Positions 24,460-36,192 of a stretch of DNA of 64,000 nt are shown piece by piece. The DNA is from Entonaema liquescens (Eukaryota > Ascomycota > Sordariomycetes > Xylariales > Xylariaceae). Both the position numbers and the translations under genes were made by a program. The stretch is from NCBI GenBank assembly GCA_902805475.1, contig CADCSX010000007.1, positions 930,001-994,000 on the forward strand, written 5' to 3'. The number at the start of each line of letters is the position of its first letter. The first letter of the stretch is position 1. The notes beneath the pieces are model-generated. The model was not told the DNA's origin. It ran no database searches and saw only the letters and a program-made list of their open reading frames with translations.

Positions 24460-25473
24460 GGTTACTACCGTCTCGCAAAGTAGTCAGGGCAGTTAAGGCA
24501 GTTAAGGCAGTTAAGGCAGTTAGGGCTGTCAGGGCTGTCAGGGCAATCGCAGTCGCAGTCGCAGTTGCACGTTGACCAAACGAGCCGCCTCATGAGGAAG
24601 GCTCGAGGTGTGCGGGAAGGTACCAAATTTCGCTGCAAGGCTGGGCCAAACAGCCTGAGTCCCCCCCCTATGCCGTATGCTAGGTACCTAACGTACTGCG
24701 ATAGGTTTCTCTCACTCACGACAAATCGCGCCCTACACAATACCCCCCCGGTTAGCTCGAGCTTAACTATAGGTACTTCGAGCTATGGTCCAAAGTTGAT
24801 AAGTTGGTATCGCTATTATGTACCCAAGAATTGTAAATTGTTGTTCCAATAATAAGCGATGTCGGGAATGTCAGCTCCAGCAGATTTGTCAACGGAGAAA
24901 AGGTACGGGGCTTTTGGAGGTGCTTGCGACGTTCTAGGTACTCGGCGGCTGATAAGTGAAGTATCGCTCCTATGAAAGAAAATTCACCGCCTTCCGCATT
25001 AAGCAGATAGCTGTAAACTTTACCTAAGGTACATAATTCGACCACTTAAAAGTACCTACTTTTTAATTATGTACATTCTGTACCTACATGTAGTACGCGC
25101 ATCCCGCTACCCTTGTTACCTTGTGCTAGGTAGCTTCTATCTTAGCGGGATCTACGGCAAGGCTTAATCTATCGCCCCACCAACCCTTCCAATGGTGCGG
25201 AGCATTCAAACCCGTCTAAAAATTATTTTCTTTCTTGTTCAACTATCGAATTCGCCATCGTTGATACAACTGTACAAGTCAAGATATTTACGGTAAGTAC
25301 GCTCCCACCCGATAATAACTTTTAACTTAGACAGAGTTAAAGTTATTTTGTTCAGAGTTTTGTCTGATTTCCCTGTACTCACTCCAATTTATACTAATTC
25401 TTCTCAAGTCTTGCAAATCTACCCTCGAAGGATCTCTATAAATCTATCCCACCCTTCCAATTCCTTTCCAGCA
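24460..25473. other. Divergent promoter region between SIZ1 and the DUF2423 gene
   Basis: Holds the tandem repeats listed separately and a TAGGTACCTA palindrome at about 24681-24690. No gene is supported. Confidence 0.5.
24486..24566. repeat. Short tandem repeats upstream of SIZ1
   Basis: Successive blocks of AGTTAAGGC (three to four copies), GGCTGTCA (two copies) and CGCAGT (about three copies) start 27 bp upstream of the SIZ1 ATG and probably lie in its leader or promoter. Confidence 0.85.
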
Positions 25474-25884
25474 ATGGCGAAAAGCTCCCGCGCCAGTACG
25501 CGCAAGGCGAACAACCAGCGCCTGAAGGCCAAGGTCTTCGGCCCCGTCGAGGCAGCCCGAGCCGAGCGTCTCTCCGCTAAGCTCCTCGAATTAGCAGCAC
25601 AACCTAAAATTCAACCCGAAGAATCCGAGATGAAGATCGAGGAAGAAACTGCTAAGACGGAAGACACTGCTGCGGCGGCGGATGCTGATAATAGTAAGCA
25701 CTGGTCTCGGACCCCGCGTAGCACGTTTCACAGTCCCACTAACAATCATGTCGTAGCGATGGACGTTGACAGCGCCAAACCCACGAGCAAGCGCAGCGAC
25801 AAGAAGCGCATTGAGAAGCGGAGGAAGACCAGCAAGATCGTATTCCCCAAGTACGGTGATAAGAAGAAGACGAAGAGACGCTAG
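25474..25884 (+). CDS. DUF2423 family, putative ribosome-biogenesis protein (YBL028C-like)
   Basis: Single exon, 136 aa, very basic. The N-terminus MAKSSRASTRKANNQRLKAK and the following VFGPVEAARAERLSAKLLEL are the DUF2423 signature shared with yeast YBL028C, a nucleolar protein associated with pre-ribosomes. The middle is acidic and Ala-rich; the end is KKRIEKRRKTSKIVFPKYGD followed by a Lys/Arg tail, likely a nucleolar localisation signal. I chose the ATG at 25474 because the family begins there; an open frame extends upstream to 25348 without homology. Confidence 0.88.
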   Translation: MAKSSRASTRKANNQRLKAKVFGPVEAARAERLSAKLLELAAQPKIQPEESEMKIEEETAKTEDTAAAADADNSKHWSRTPRSTFHSPTNNHVVAMDVDSAKPTSKRSDKKRIEKRRKTSKIVFPKYGDKKKTKRR

Positions 25885-26010
25885 ATACGAGACATATCAA
25901 AAAGGCTGGTTGGTGTGATTTGCATTGTTAGGCGTTCGGTTCTGCTTGGTAGTACGTAGGTATATCTAAGTCTATACTTGGTTCCCACAATGATACCCTT
26001 CCTGGAGATA

Positions 26011-28728
26011 TCACAACTCGCTATTCACGTGATCCCCGATTAACACAGGCGTCGCATTTGTAGCCGGTATTGTAGCCGGAGGAGCCTGTGTAGTTGGAGG
26101 GGTTAAAGCAGCCGCTCCTGTACCCGCGTCCGGAATTGATGGAGACGCAATGGCAGTAGGGGTAAAATTTAAAGGTGCAGCCAATGCGCCAGCTTGATTT
26201 GAGGGTGGAGCTGGTGCTGGTGTCGGCGTTGGAACTGGAGTAACCAAACTTCGGGTCTCAGTTGTAGGTGTATTTGGCGTGGCATTTACAAGAGGAGATG
26301 CCACATTTGTGGCCGTAGCCGGTTCTTTTGGCTCAGTAGATGTAATTGGTGTAGTCGGTATAGTCGGTGTAGCGTTCTTATTCGGCTCCGAGGCGTCTTG
26401 CTTGGGATCCTCGGGGGTATCTGTTTTCTTCTGCGGACCCGGTGCGTCTGGGTCCAAGAATCGAGCTGGTACGCCAGTCGCTGCGTAAGATCCGCTGCCC
26501 ATCCACGCTCCGGCCAAGCGGCTCCATCTATACTCGCCGCGCCAGAGTTTCTGTATCTCCCGGAATGCATAGGCGTTGTAATACGGCAGCCCAGTCTTGG
26601 GATCCTTATAGCGTGCCGGGTGATTAGTGATGACACAGCGGGGGGCTGGTGTCGGTTCTATATAACTTTAGTGTCCGAATAAGAGGGATAATATAACAGG
26701 GGAATGACTTACTGCTCAACTTAGCCATGTCCCTACCAAACAGGATCTGATTCTGGACGGCTTTTTCCTTTATGGCATTCTCATTGAAGTTTTGTAGTAT
26801 AATGCAATTTCGCGTGGCTTTACCATTGGCAGGCGGTGATGGTGGCGGAGGTGGCGGGGCTTCTTTAGGTTGATGTCTTTGGGCATTCGCCTTAGAGGAT
26901 TTGGTGATCCCAAGAGGAGTTTTCGGAGTATATCGAGACGCTGGAGTAGACTTCTGCGCGGGTGTGGGTGTGGGTGTCTGAGCAGGCCTAGGAGGTAATG
27001 TGGATGTAGGTGTAGAAGTAGATGGAGGTGGAGGTGGAGGTGTAGGCGCAGAAATTTGTCCAGTTTGTGGTAATGGTTGGATAGGGTGAACTGGAGCCGA
27101 CATGGGAGGAGGGCAAATCCCCGTCTGAGGCATGGAGAGAGGTGAATGTCTTTGAGCTGTATTAGGGGTGCCAGGACAGTTGAAGGGTTGGTAGTATTAT
27201 GAGTAGAGTGGTAACCCAGCATTGGCATAGAAAGGCCGCCCTGAGTAACTCCTGCTGGTGGAGCTAAGAAACTATTAGGAGGTGGTTTCAACTCCGGCGG
27301 TTTCATTAATTGTGACGGTGGGGGAGGCGCAAATATGCTAGTAGTATATATGCCTGCCGCTGGAGGTCGCATATCTGGAGCTTTCATCTCTGGAGGTTTA
27401 GTCTCCGGGGGCTTTGGATCTTGAGGTCGGGATACCGGTTCGCTTACGCTCGCTACTGGAGGTGTAGGTATTATATCCTTTTTAGACGGCTCTGTCGCGA
27501 CTGAAGGCACACTGGGAACTCCAACTGGCGTTGCCTGAGTTGGCGTAGTTGAAGCGCCTGGTGCAGGTAAAGATTTCTCGCCTTCTGCGATCGGCTCTTT
27601 AGAGATCGTGGGACTCGGTACATTTCCATCTTGAGCCTCGTCCTCTTTTACTTTTACGACTTCAGTTGAGGTTGCTGCCGGTTCTTTACTTTCCACTTTG
27701 TCCGTATTGGCCTTTCCAGACTCCTGAGGTTTATCAGGTTCCTCCGTATTCGAGGGATCCGTAGGGACTTCATGTCCAGCGACGGAGGCTCGCTTCTTTT
27801 TGGTCGGCTTTTCCTCGATGGTAACAATCTTGCCTACGTGTTTCAATTTACCATCAACCCATTCACCAACACCGCTCCAAAAAGTCACTACGGGACCATC
27901 GAGCTTTCGATTATTCAGAGCTGCCAACTTAGCTCTTCGTTCTTCTTCTCGTTGTTTCTCGGCCTCTTCCCAGCGATTTAAGCTCTTAGCATTCTTTTTC
28001 TCTATGATAGCAGCTTCAGCGAGTCTCTGAGCTTGTGTCATGGGTGGTTTCTTTAGAGCCTCCATCTTCTTAGCTTTCTTCTCCATAGCCTCGACTTGTT
28101 TCAGACGCTTGACTTCACGTTCGATCATTTGTTGATGTAACTGCTCCTTGCTTAACATCGTAGTCTCTCGTTTGGAGGCTCGCGTGGGCATATCGGCAGG
28201 GGAAGGCAGCCAGCTTGTCCTTTCGGATTTCTTCTTGGGTCTCGACTTTGGTTCGGGCGCTGTCGAGCTTCCTGAAGGCGTCGGGGCGATCTTCACTTTC
28301 TTGCGAAACTTTATGGGGATTGCCTCTTGGGCTTTTCGCTTCCGCGCAGCTTGTTTACTCTCCCGCGCCCGCTTTTCCAGCTCCTTCTCGCCCTCCAGTT
28401 CGTCGCCGTTCTCTTGTGCATCTTCATCATCGGATGACGAGTCCATCTGCACATCAGACCCATCATCATTAACATCGGTAAATCCCGCATCGTCTTCGTC
28501 TTCGGCAAAGAGGAGCTCGAGGTCATCGTCAGGTTCTTCAGCAGCTATCATAGACTTCATGCGGTTGCCGGCAGTGGATCGTTTCTCTCGGCCTGTTGCG
28601 AGCCATTCCACTGGTGGGGACTCATCATCGTCACCGGAGCCTCCATCTTCGCTGCTCAAGTCTGATTTGTCGAGGTCTAAATCGTTGTCACTTGTTTGCG
28701 CCCGTTGCTCGTCTTCGTCGTTCGCCAT
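26011..28728 (-). CDS. VPS72: SWR1 complex subunit VPS72/YL1
   Basis: YL1 is the H2A.Z-H2B binding subunit of the SWR1 chromatin remodeller. Starts MANDEDEQRAQTSDNDLDLD. The N-terminal half is the YL1 nuclear domain: RSTAGNRMKSMI, a long acidic tract, WLPSPADMPTRASKRETTM, and a Glu/Lys-rich coiled coil. A Pro-rich linker of about 300 residues follows. The C-terminus is the YL1_C domain (NCIILQNFNENAIKEKA, RCVITNHPARYKDPKTGLPY, FREIQKLWRGEYRWSR). A clear intron lies at 26658..26712. A frame change near 27157-27215 needs either a 59-bp intron (27157..27215, weak donor GTTACC; total 867 aa) or one missing base in the four-G run at 27165-27168 (total about 887 aa). I favour the missing base because similar breaks occur elsewhere in the window. 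Confidence 0.92.
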
Positions 28729-29398
28729 ATTGAATAGTTAGACTTAAATGAGTGACAAGCCTAAAGCCGGATTAAATATTCATAATATCTGGTGTTTTTA
28801 CGCATCTTGCAATGGGCTTCGTCAGGGATCGTCGCGACGATATCTGGGTAATTACCGTACAATAAGGCAATAAGGCGTTAAGTCAGTATTATTCAAACGA
28901 AGTTGTTCGCGTTGTGACTTTTTTTCTTTTACAGGGATCCCACTCTCACCATTAGGACGTCATTAAAGTTTAGGTTTAGTATTTTACGTTTATTGTAATA
29001 TATGCTATAAACGAGTAATATATTAACCCATAGTTATATCGAATATCAATTAGATCCTTAAATTGTGAGCTACTAGCACTTCATTCTTCATTTCACCAAG
29101 ACATGTCAATTATCTTTGTTATGTGATTTAGTTAATCATATTCTCATCTATAAGATGAGGTCCTAATACAAAGGTATAATTACGATATAGCTTATAATAT
29201 GGTAGTAACGGCACTTGAGATTTTGTCATCAGATCGTAGTTCCGCTATCATTCCTACAGTTGTTATCTACCATAAAAGACATAACAATAGCTATCAATAT
29301 TTCGTTCTTATGGCTAGACCCTCGAAACATATCTCAAGTGCCTTCTCATAACCTCTCACACGTTGTGAAATTGGGGCTGGCGTTGACCGCAGTGACGA
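28729..29398. other. Intergenic, AT-rich
   Basis: VPS72 promoter followed by AT-rich sequence up to the 3' end of the GHKL gene. No coding sequence is supported. Confidence 0.5.
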
Positions 29399-32092
29399 TC
29401 AGAAGAGTCTTCTCCGAACACGTTTAGCATCATCCTGTGCCGAGATGCGTGCTGGTGTGAGGATAGGCATAACCTCAGAAGTGTCGGCTGGTGCAATACC
29501 AATGACTGCTTGAGTCCCAATGGAATTGGAGCCGGTGAACCAATCCCGAGGAACCATGATATCCAGATAGTCAATCCGATCTTTAAGTACTAAAATATAT
29601 TATCAACCTTTGAGATAGGATTAAGTTGAGACAGAGGAACTTACCGAACGTTTTCGTTCCGTCACTCGTAAGTCTCTTTTGGGGAGATCTAAAGAAGAAA
29701 AAAAAAATTAGCAACAAGCCTTGGATAGCATTAAGGGACAGGAGTTTACTAACAGCTTAGTCTCCGAGAGCAGGCTGTTCACATCGTCTATGGCGAACGA
29801 CATATCGGAGTGTATCAGGAATGAGCTAGGATCCGAACGGTTTGCTAGTATGATGAAATATCGTTCTCCTTTCTGGACTCGTGCCTAACAAGATCCAGAT
29901 CCGAATGGGGTTGACATAGCTACACATTTACGCGTTGAGCCAGGTCTAACAATACACTCCCTCATAGAGTAGACTATTCAAATAAGTTAGCTAACATTTC
30001 CTCTATAGGTGTCTAAATCGTCAGGATGGCCATACATTTCCCCATTGTAAGACAGTCCTTCATGTGTGAACAGGTTGACTCCAGGTGGAAATAAACATCA
30101 ATGGTGGTTTCCGGAAGCCACCCAGTACCAGGATTCCATTTGACCATGAGTCTGTCCGAATCCTCGCCGCGTTTCACCCCATACTGTAAGTCTTGCTTGA
30201 TTTGGGTGCACTCGAGGATTCTCTGGTCACCTTGACTAATCGCCTGCTTTCGATGCCAGAATTGAGGACGGTCGCTCTGGGGGAACAGGTATAGCGGTAC
30301 CTGATTAACTGCATCGGCAAATAGGCGTTTAGCAGCATTGAACAGAAGGGAGGATTGTATAATCCTGGTGGAAATCCCCAGCTCATCCATGGCTCCTTTC
30401 ATTGTCAGCCACCTCTCATGCACCTTGAATAGGCCCTGTGGGCGTTCGAAGAATGAGTCTAGTCCTACGTTGCCGGCCTTAACAAATACCACATTTACAT
30501 TGGCAGTCTGGCGGCACGACTCAAGGCTAGCCTGAATCAATCGATGGAGGGACTGTGCGAAGTCCGCCTCTGGAATAGAAATAGATTCTGCTGCTAAGAA
30601 TCGTTTCGTCTCCTCCTCTTCTGCCGTTCGAAATCCGCAATCCTTTAGAATAGTCCAGTAGGAATCCTTTATCTCCAAAGGCTCGCGGCCTAGACCTTGG
30701 ACGACCTGGTCAAATCGTATGTTCTAGTTCATGTGAGTAGATAACTTAGGTAGATCAAACAACGATACATACTTTACTTTTCTCTTTAGCTGAATAGAAC
30801 CATCTGTTCTTGAACTCCTTCAGGAGGTATGTCTTGATATGATTTCTCGTATCTGGAGAAATATGATACTCTGCCTGTGAGATATCCGCATACTCTGGCT
30901 TCTCAGAGTTAAGGAGTGCATGAAAGTCCCCGACCAAGCCATCCCTCAAATGGAAAGCCCGATTCCAAATAAGTAGAATAGCCTTTAGCTCGTCGTTGGC
31001 ATGAGTCAAAAACTCTCTTTCGCGATTCGCAACTCCATGTGCGAAATTATATCCGTACATCAGATCTTTCCCGGTAATGCTAGCAGATTTTCCATGTACT
31101 GACTCTTTCAGTAATAGACCTTTTAGATAGATACTTCCGCTGAATCGAGCATCTAAGATCAAGTCCCCCTGATCCGTTCTCACAATTTTCCCTTCGTTGA
31201 TGCTCTGCAAGAAGAGTGCGGATTTAGTCCAGCTCTTGAACTGTTCCTTCGTGACCCCGTCCCTCCTCGTTTGGGACCCGTTGTCGTCCCGGCCGACGCC
31301 GCTACCGCCAATGAAAAACTGGACGTCTTCGCTTGGTGAAGCCGCAATTGGGACTCGACCGCCAGTCACGTCATTCGCTGCTTGGGTCTGAGCTTTTTCA
31401 ATGGCGGCGGGTGTCATCCTGGTAAGATTGGCAACAAGTCTTCGCTGGTTAGTAAAGTTGAAGGTCCATGAAAATCCTCCCGAACGACATCGGATCGCGT
31501 GGTTCTGGGGCCTTCGCATAAAAACTAAAAGAGCAACTTTGAGACCTTCTCCGTGGGCTCCTGCCTGATTTGCGTCGTTCTGTTTGCTGGTTCCGCCCAT
31601 ATCAAGGTGCCAGGGCTGGAGTGTAGCTTGTCGGTTGGTGACCTCTACGGTACCAACTCCATTTTGCTTAAACCATCTAATATATCCTAAGCACCCCTGT
31701 GCTTCGGTACCCGCTGGGAATCTTCGTCTAGTTCCAGTGGCTTCGAACATGATTTTATTATCATACTCGGAGTATGTAACACGAAAACTATCCTCAGCTA
31801 TTCCGAAAGATTTGATGATTCCGTCTCTCCTGTGCAAGCTGTTAGCTCGATACAGTTGAAGTTAGAACATAAATAACACATCAACTCACCAATTCTGCAC
31901 AATTTCACGGAACGCAACAACAGGCCCCCAGTGAGACGCATAGTTGGAGACGATGGGGAAGTTTATGGTCGTTCGCTGGTTTATGGATTCTAGTGTGACC
32001 CTGTTTTCTAGTGTATAAGACGAGTCACTATCCGACAAATCCCAGTCTTCCTCTTCCAGGGGAATTCGCACTGATTTCAGCGGGGACGCCAT
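29399..32092 (-). CDS. Uncharacterised GHKL (Bergerat-fold, HSP90-like) ATPase-domain protein, with one frame break
   Basis: Proposed exons on the minus strand: 32092..31890, 31829..30773, 30723..29996, 29884..29754, 29688..29645, 29589..29399, giving about 784 aa if one base is restored near 30087. The N-terminal domain carries GHKL ATPase motifs: an N-box-like FREIVQNWRD (Glu63, Asn67, Asp70) and a glycine lid GAHGEGLKVA (about 158-167). DARFSGSIYLKGLLL follows. The frame through exon 3 ends literally at a TAG at 30013 after ILTI, but the neighbouring frame continues as PPGVNLFTHEGLSYNGEMYG and HPDDLDTYRGN, and joins by normal introns to ERYFIILANRSD and IMVPRDWFTGSNS. The acceptor before 29884 is the least certain. 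I know of no assigned function. It stands alone in gene-poor surroundings. Confidence 0.7.
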
Positions 32093-35027
32093 GTCGTGGT
32101 TTTACCCAGACACGTACAGTGGAAGTAATGTTTGGTGTTGCTTATTAGAGAGCTGAGGTATTCTTAAAATGAATAGTAGCAAGTCTTTCCTATGAGCTGA
32201 TCCAGTGACAAGGCAAATGGAAGTATTTGCGAATAAAGAAGTATGTGTCGTAGGTTGAGTAAGGAGTTAAATATGCTGAGAGACTAGAAAGTCCAAGTTT
32301 CACTGTTTATATTTCCTCGCTTTTCAGTCTAGTGTCGCATAGGTAACCGAAGGAAGACATCTAAATAGGCGCGTATCAACTACGCTCTTCTACATAAAGA
32401 ATCAACATAACGATGGTGTTGCCTAGAGAACTAGTATTTTCCTACTTATACTCGCCCTTTCTCCTCAAATCCACCCGAAGATGCTTTGTAGGACTCTATA
32501 TTCATATATTACAACACTGTCACAACAACAGGCAGTTGTTGTCCCAGCAATCAAATCGTATATAGAAACACCTCGATAGACTCATCAGAGTGACACATGT
32601 CATATGTGAATCAGCATGGACGCGGAGCTTATACGTATGGCATAGTGAAGTCAGTATATGAGCAAAACTCTAAACTAATCCTAACGGAACCAATCTAGTA
32701 AATAAAGGTAAAGGGGCCTTTGGTGACAGAGGTTACTAGAAGGCTCTAAAGAATACTAGAAACCGAAACCTAGATGTATGTCAACACATCCAAAGCCAGC
32801 GCCTTATCTAATATGCTGCTCATGTGTTGAACTTAGGATCTAACTACAAGACATTATGTACATAGCTCATCATAAATCAGCAATATCCTAGATAGAGCTA
32901 TTACCATTTGGCGATTCGTGCTGATAAAGGGAGCTTATAGCGCCCTACTTGTTCACGTGCCTAGATTAGCAGAATAGCTAAGCCCCAGGCCTCGCAACAC
33001 CGTCACGAAGAGGAATAGTCAGAGCTAGGCCTAGCTAATACTTATCACATAGTGAACTATAGTAGTGTTCTTTCAATAAATGGTTATCAAACAAGGTCAG
33101 AAAGTTGACGCCATGTAATCATCGAACCTCTATCCCCTGACTCGTCGCGTCGTAAAAGCCGTACACTAGGGTATCTGGCCACGGCTCTAAGAACGCAGCC
33201 ACGGTCAACGAACAGCTGTTTCGTAAGTCGAGGAGCAAATGCTCCATCGTGAGCTTCTTCGTATCGTATTCCAAGTAACAGCAGATAAACGAGTCCGTTA
33301 CTCCGCCTTAACGCGACAAGCCGAAATAAAGCCCAACCACGGACGGATCTACACGCAATCGCGGCCCTCCGCCCATTAGCAAAAGCCGCCTGGCCCCTCT
33401 CGGCACCTTCGGCACCTTCGGCATGTTCGGAGTTTACGTTACGTACTAGGCGGGCATGCGGCGGGCTCTTTTCGGTCCACCTTCGTCATGGACGGTTCTA
33501 ACCCAGCATCGGTCCTTGCTAATTTATGCATATAGGTCTATACATTAGGTACATAATATATTGGGACGGGAAAAAAAAAGAAAAGGAAGGTAAAAAAGGA
33601 AGAAGATCAAAAAGCCGAAAAGCGGATCAGAGAATCGTCGATTGATCACTATTGCATATGTATGTCGTAGACCAAGTAGACCAACCGTAGGAGAACAAAG
33701 GAACAAATCCAAACCCCGGTGTCGACCACGTGGAGAAAGCTGAGCCTCTTACATTACGTGTCTACATCGTATCTATGTAAGTCTATGTAGTAGTCTATGT
33801 ATCATATATACCATAGTACACCACCTAAAATATCATAGTTCGATAGTCCTAGAGCCTTTTTTTTTTTTTTTCATCCACCCCTACCGGCTCTCGGGAAACT
33901 TTCGCTTGTCGATTGCATATATAGCATCATGTACCGTAAGCTCCACTAGCGTTGAATTACGACAAAGCTTACAAGATGATGTACTTTATTGTAGACATTT
34001 TATAATTGATTGCGCAATTACAACCCTATCTGAAGTCTAGTTCGGTGGTACGGGAGGACCAGCATGAACTGCCATCACCTTTCTTCGTCTTCGTTGTCCA
34101 TCGCAGGTCCTCATTCTACTCATTATCCATCCCCTGAAATCGCAAGAAATGAACTGGTATATACCGGATCCGGAAAATGCCATCATGCCAATAATGCCAA
34201 TCGTATCCAAAACAAAAATATTGCACAACCTAACTGCGCCCCAGCTAAGCTATCGCCCCCAGGTGCAAAAAGCAAAACTAGGTACGCCAGGGGTAAAAAG
34301 ATGGAGACGCCCTTGACAAATACGCCAGTCCTGTCCCAATGCCGCCAACTTTTTTTTATGCGAAATCCGTTCCTACTCTGTATGCAAAACATGTACCAGT
34401 ACGGCAGGTGTATTTGGTACTCCAATGATTACTACGAACATATGAAAAAGGGATTAAAAAAAGAGGAATCGCCGACGTGGACTTCTATGTATATCCGAGG
34501 ACGTGGGGCCCCACAAAAGCCGACACGTCCGGAAAGTTCGGCAGGCTGGGGGTATCGAAACCGGGCACGGATCTCCCCGCAAGCTCCAGATACCAATCTT
34601 CTTGGCACCATCTAGAACATAATTCTTGTTTGTAAAGCCCTGATACTTGAAGATGTCCTGGCCGCTTTTCCCCTTTGTAAGAGGTAACTGTGAGAGGAGA
34701 GTAAACCCTAATGGGGTGATTCGGACGTGCTGATGTGACCCTTGCGCGGTTGGTTATAAGTGTAATGAGCAGGTGTAATATCAAGACCGTGGGGGACTAG
34801 TATGTATTGTTATCTCCCTGCCCAGATTTATGTATCTGGGAACCACCCCCGCATTTGGTCGATGCGACCAAGCCAAAGGTCTCGACGTAACTGTAACCGA
34901 CTCCCCACGCCAATACATTGGAGCTGACCTGCTGAGCGTGACGAAATCGGGCAATGCGTATAAAAAAAACTCTCCGAAGCTCACGTCAGCACTATGGCGG
35001 GCGAGACCTCAATTAAAGACCACCCGC
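32093..35027. other. Gene-poor region of about 2.9 kb
   Basis: No convincing gene. A 183-codon plus-strand frame at 34064-34615 has irregular composition and no motif, and lies next to the Ecl1-type gene's 3' end; I do not call it. A T-run lies at 33857-33871. Confidence 0.5.
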
Positions 35028-36192
35028 TCAGCGGCCAACTATCGGTGTAACCAACTCGATACTCTTTGGTCTCGAGTAGGCACCCGGCTTCCTGGAAGGT
35101 AATGGTCGGTCCGTCATCCCACCGTGGGCATATCCGTAACCCGTAACCGCATAGCCGTTATCGTAGGTTGACGAGTAGAAGTTGTTAGCCGATTTCGTGT
35201 ACGACGTACTGGGGCTGGTAACAGCGCTGCGTGTAAACGGCCACACGGCATTGCCCGGAATTGGCGAGGTCGGGCTCACCGGTCGTATGCTCAATGACCT
35301 CAGCGCTGAGACGGCATTGGTGTATTGGCCGGTTGTTGGTGTTGTGGGAGGTGACCAACGAGACGGTGAGGCGCGTGGGATGATATCTCGGGGTTCCGAG
35401 TTTCCAACCGAGTAATACGGTAAATTGGCACCGAAGCCGTCATGTCCCCTAGACGGATGGTGCGATGATGATGCTCTTACGCTTGCATTTTGGTCACGCT
35501 CGCGACACCTGGTTTAGACGTTAGTAGATGCGAATTGTCTATTGGTTAGGATGAAGAGTGGCTTACGCCTCTGAGCAATATAAAAACTTCTCGTCCTGTG
35601 GGGTGAATTGCTTTTCGCAGGTCATGCTGTAGATTCGTGACCAGTTAGTAAGTTGTCTACATAATAGCTTCGTGGGATGCAGGAACAGTCGGGTTGGTTA
35701 CACAAGACAACCCCGGCGTTGATCACCCGCATGGCTTGATCGAGTGGTGACGCAGCCCACGCAGATTGCCTGAAGTGGCATGAGTGTTGCGCAGGAGAGA
35801 AAAGAGGAAACCCGATCTCACCCTTCCCAGGCGCAGAATGACGTTAGGTAGAACATCAATGATACAACCTGGACGGCGAGTCTCGCCGCAGCATCGAGAT
35901 CAAAGGGGGTTTCGTAGGGGTTAAGTTGTGTGCAGAACAAGCAAAAAAAAAAAACGTACCAGAATTGAGGAAAGCTTTCTCGCTCATCCTCAAACCAGCG
36001 CTCCTCTTCCCATTCCCTTTCGCGATCCCTGGGGTTCTTGCCCAGCTTTAGTACTGTTTGCGGTGTGGATTTCCTGGTCAGGGTCTGTGGCCGTCTGGGC
36101 TTTGAGACATCAGAAGTTGCGCCGACCTTACGGACATCGGTTGTCGAGCTATTGGTCGAAGCATGGCCGGATCTGCGACGACTGTGATGCAT
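35028..36192 (-). CDS. Ecl1-type (life-span regulatory factor) zinc-finger protein
   Basis: Three exons: 36192..35960, 35626..35567, 35508..35028; GT-AG introns and consistent phase, 257 aa. The short second exon and its junctions assemble the zinc-binding core: CMTCEKQFTPQDEKFLYCSE then ACRERDQ, that is Cys-x2-Cys followed by Cys-x3-Cys. This matches the Ecl1 family, small fungal proteins linked in fission yeast to chronological life span and starvation responses. The N-terminus is basic and Ser/Thr-rich; the C-terminal half is Ser/Pro/Tyr-rich and probably disordered. Family assignment rests on the cysteine pattern and is from memory. Intron 1 is 333 bp, longer than most in the window. Confidence 0.75.

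Noticed and set aside
34064..34615. 183-codon plus-strand frame
   Set aside because: Mixed composition with many Ser, Asn, Lys and Cys, no domain, no splice partner, and located in the 3' flank of the Ecl1-type gene.
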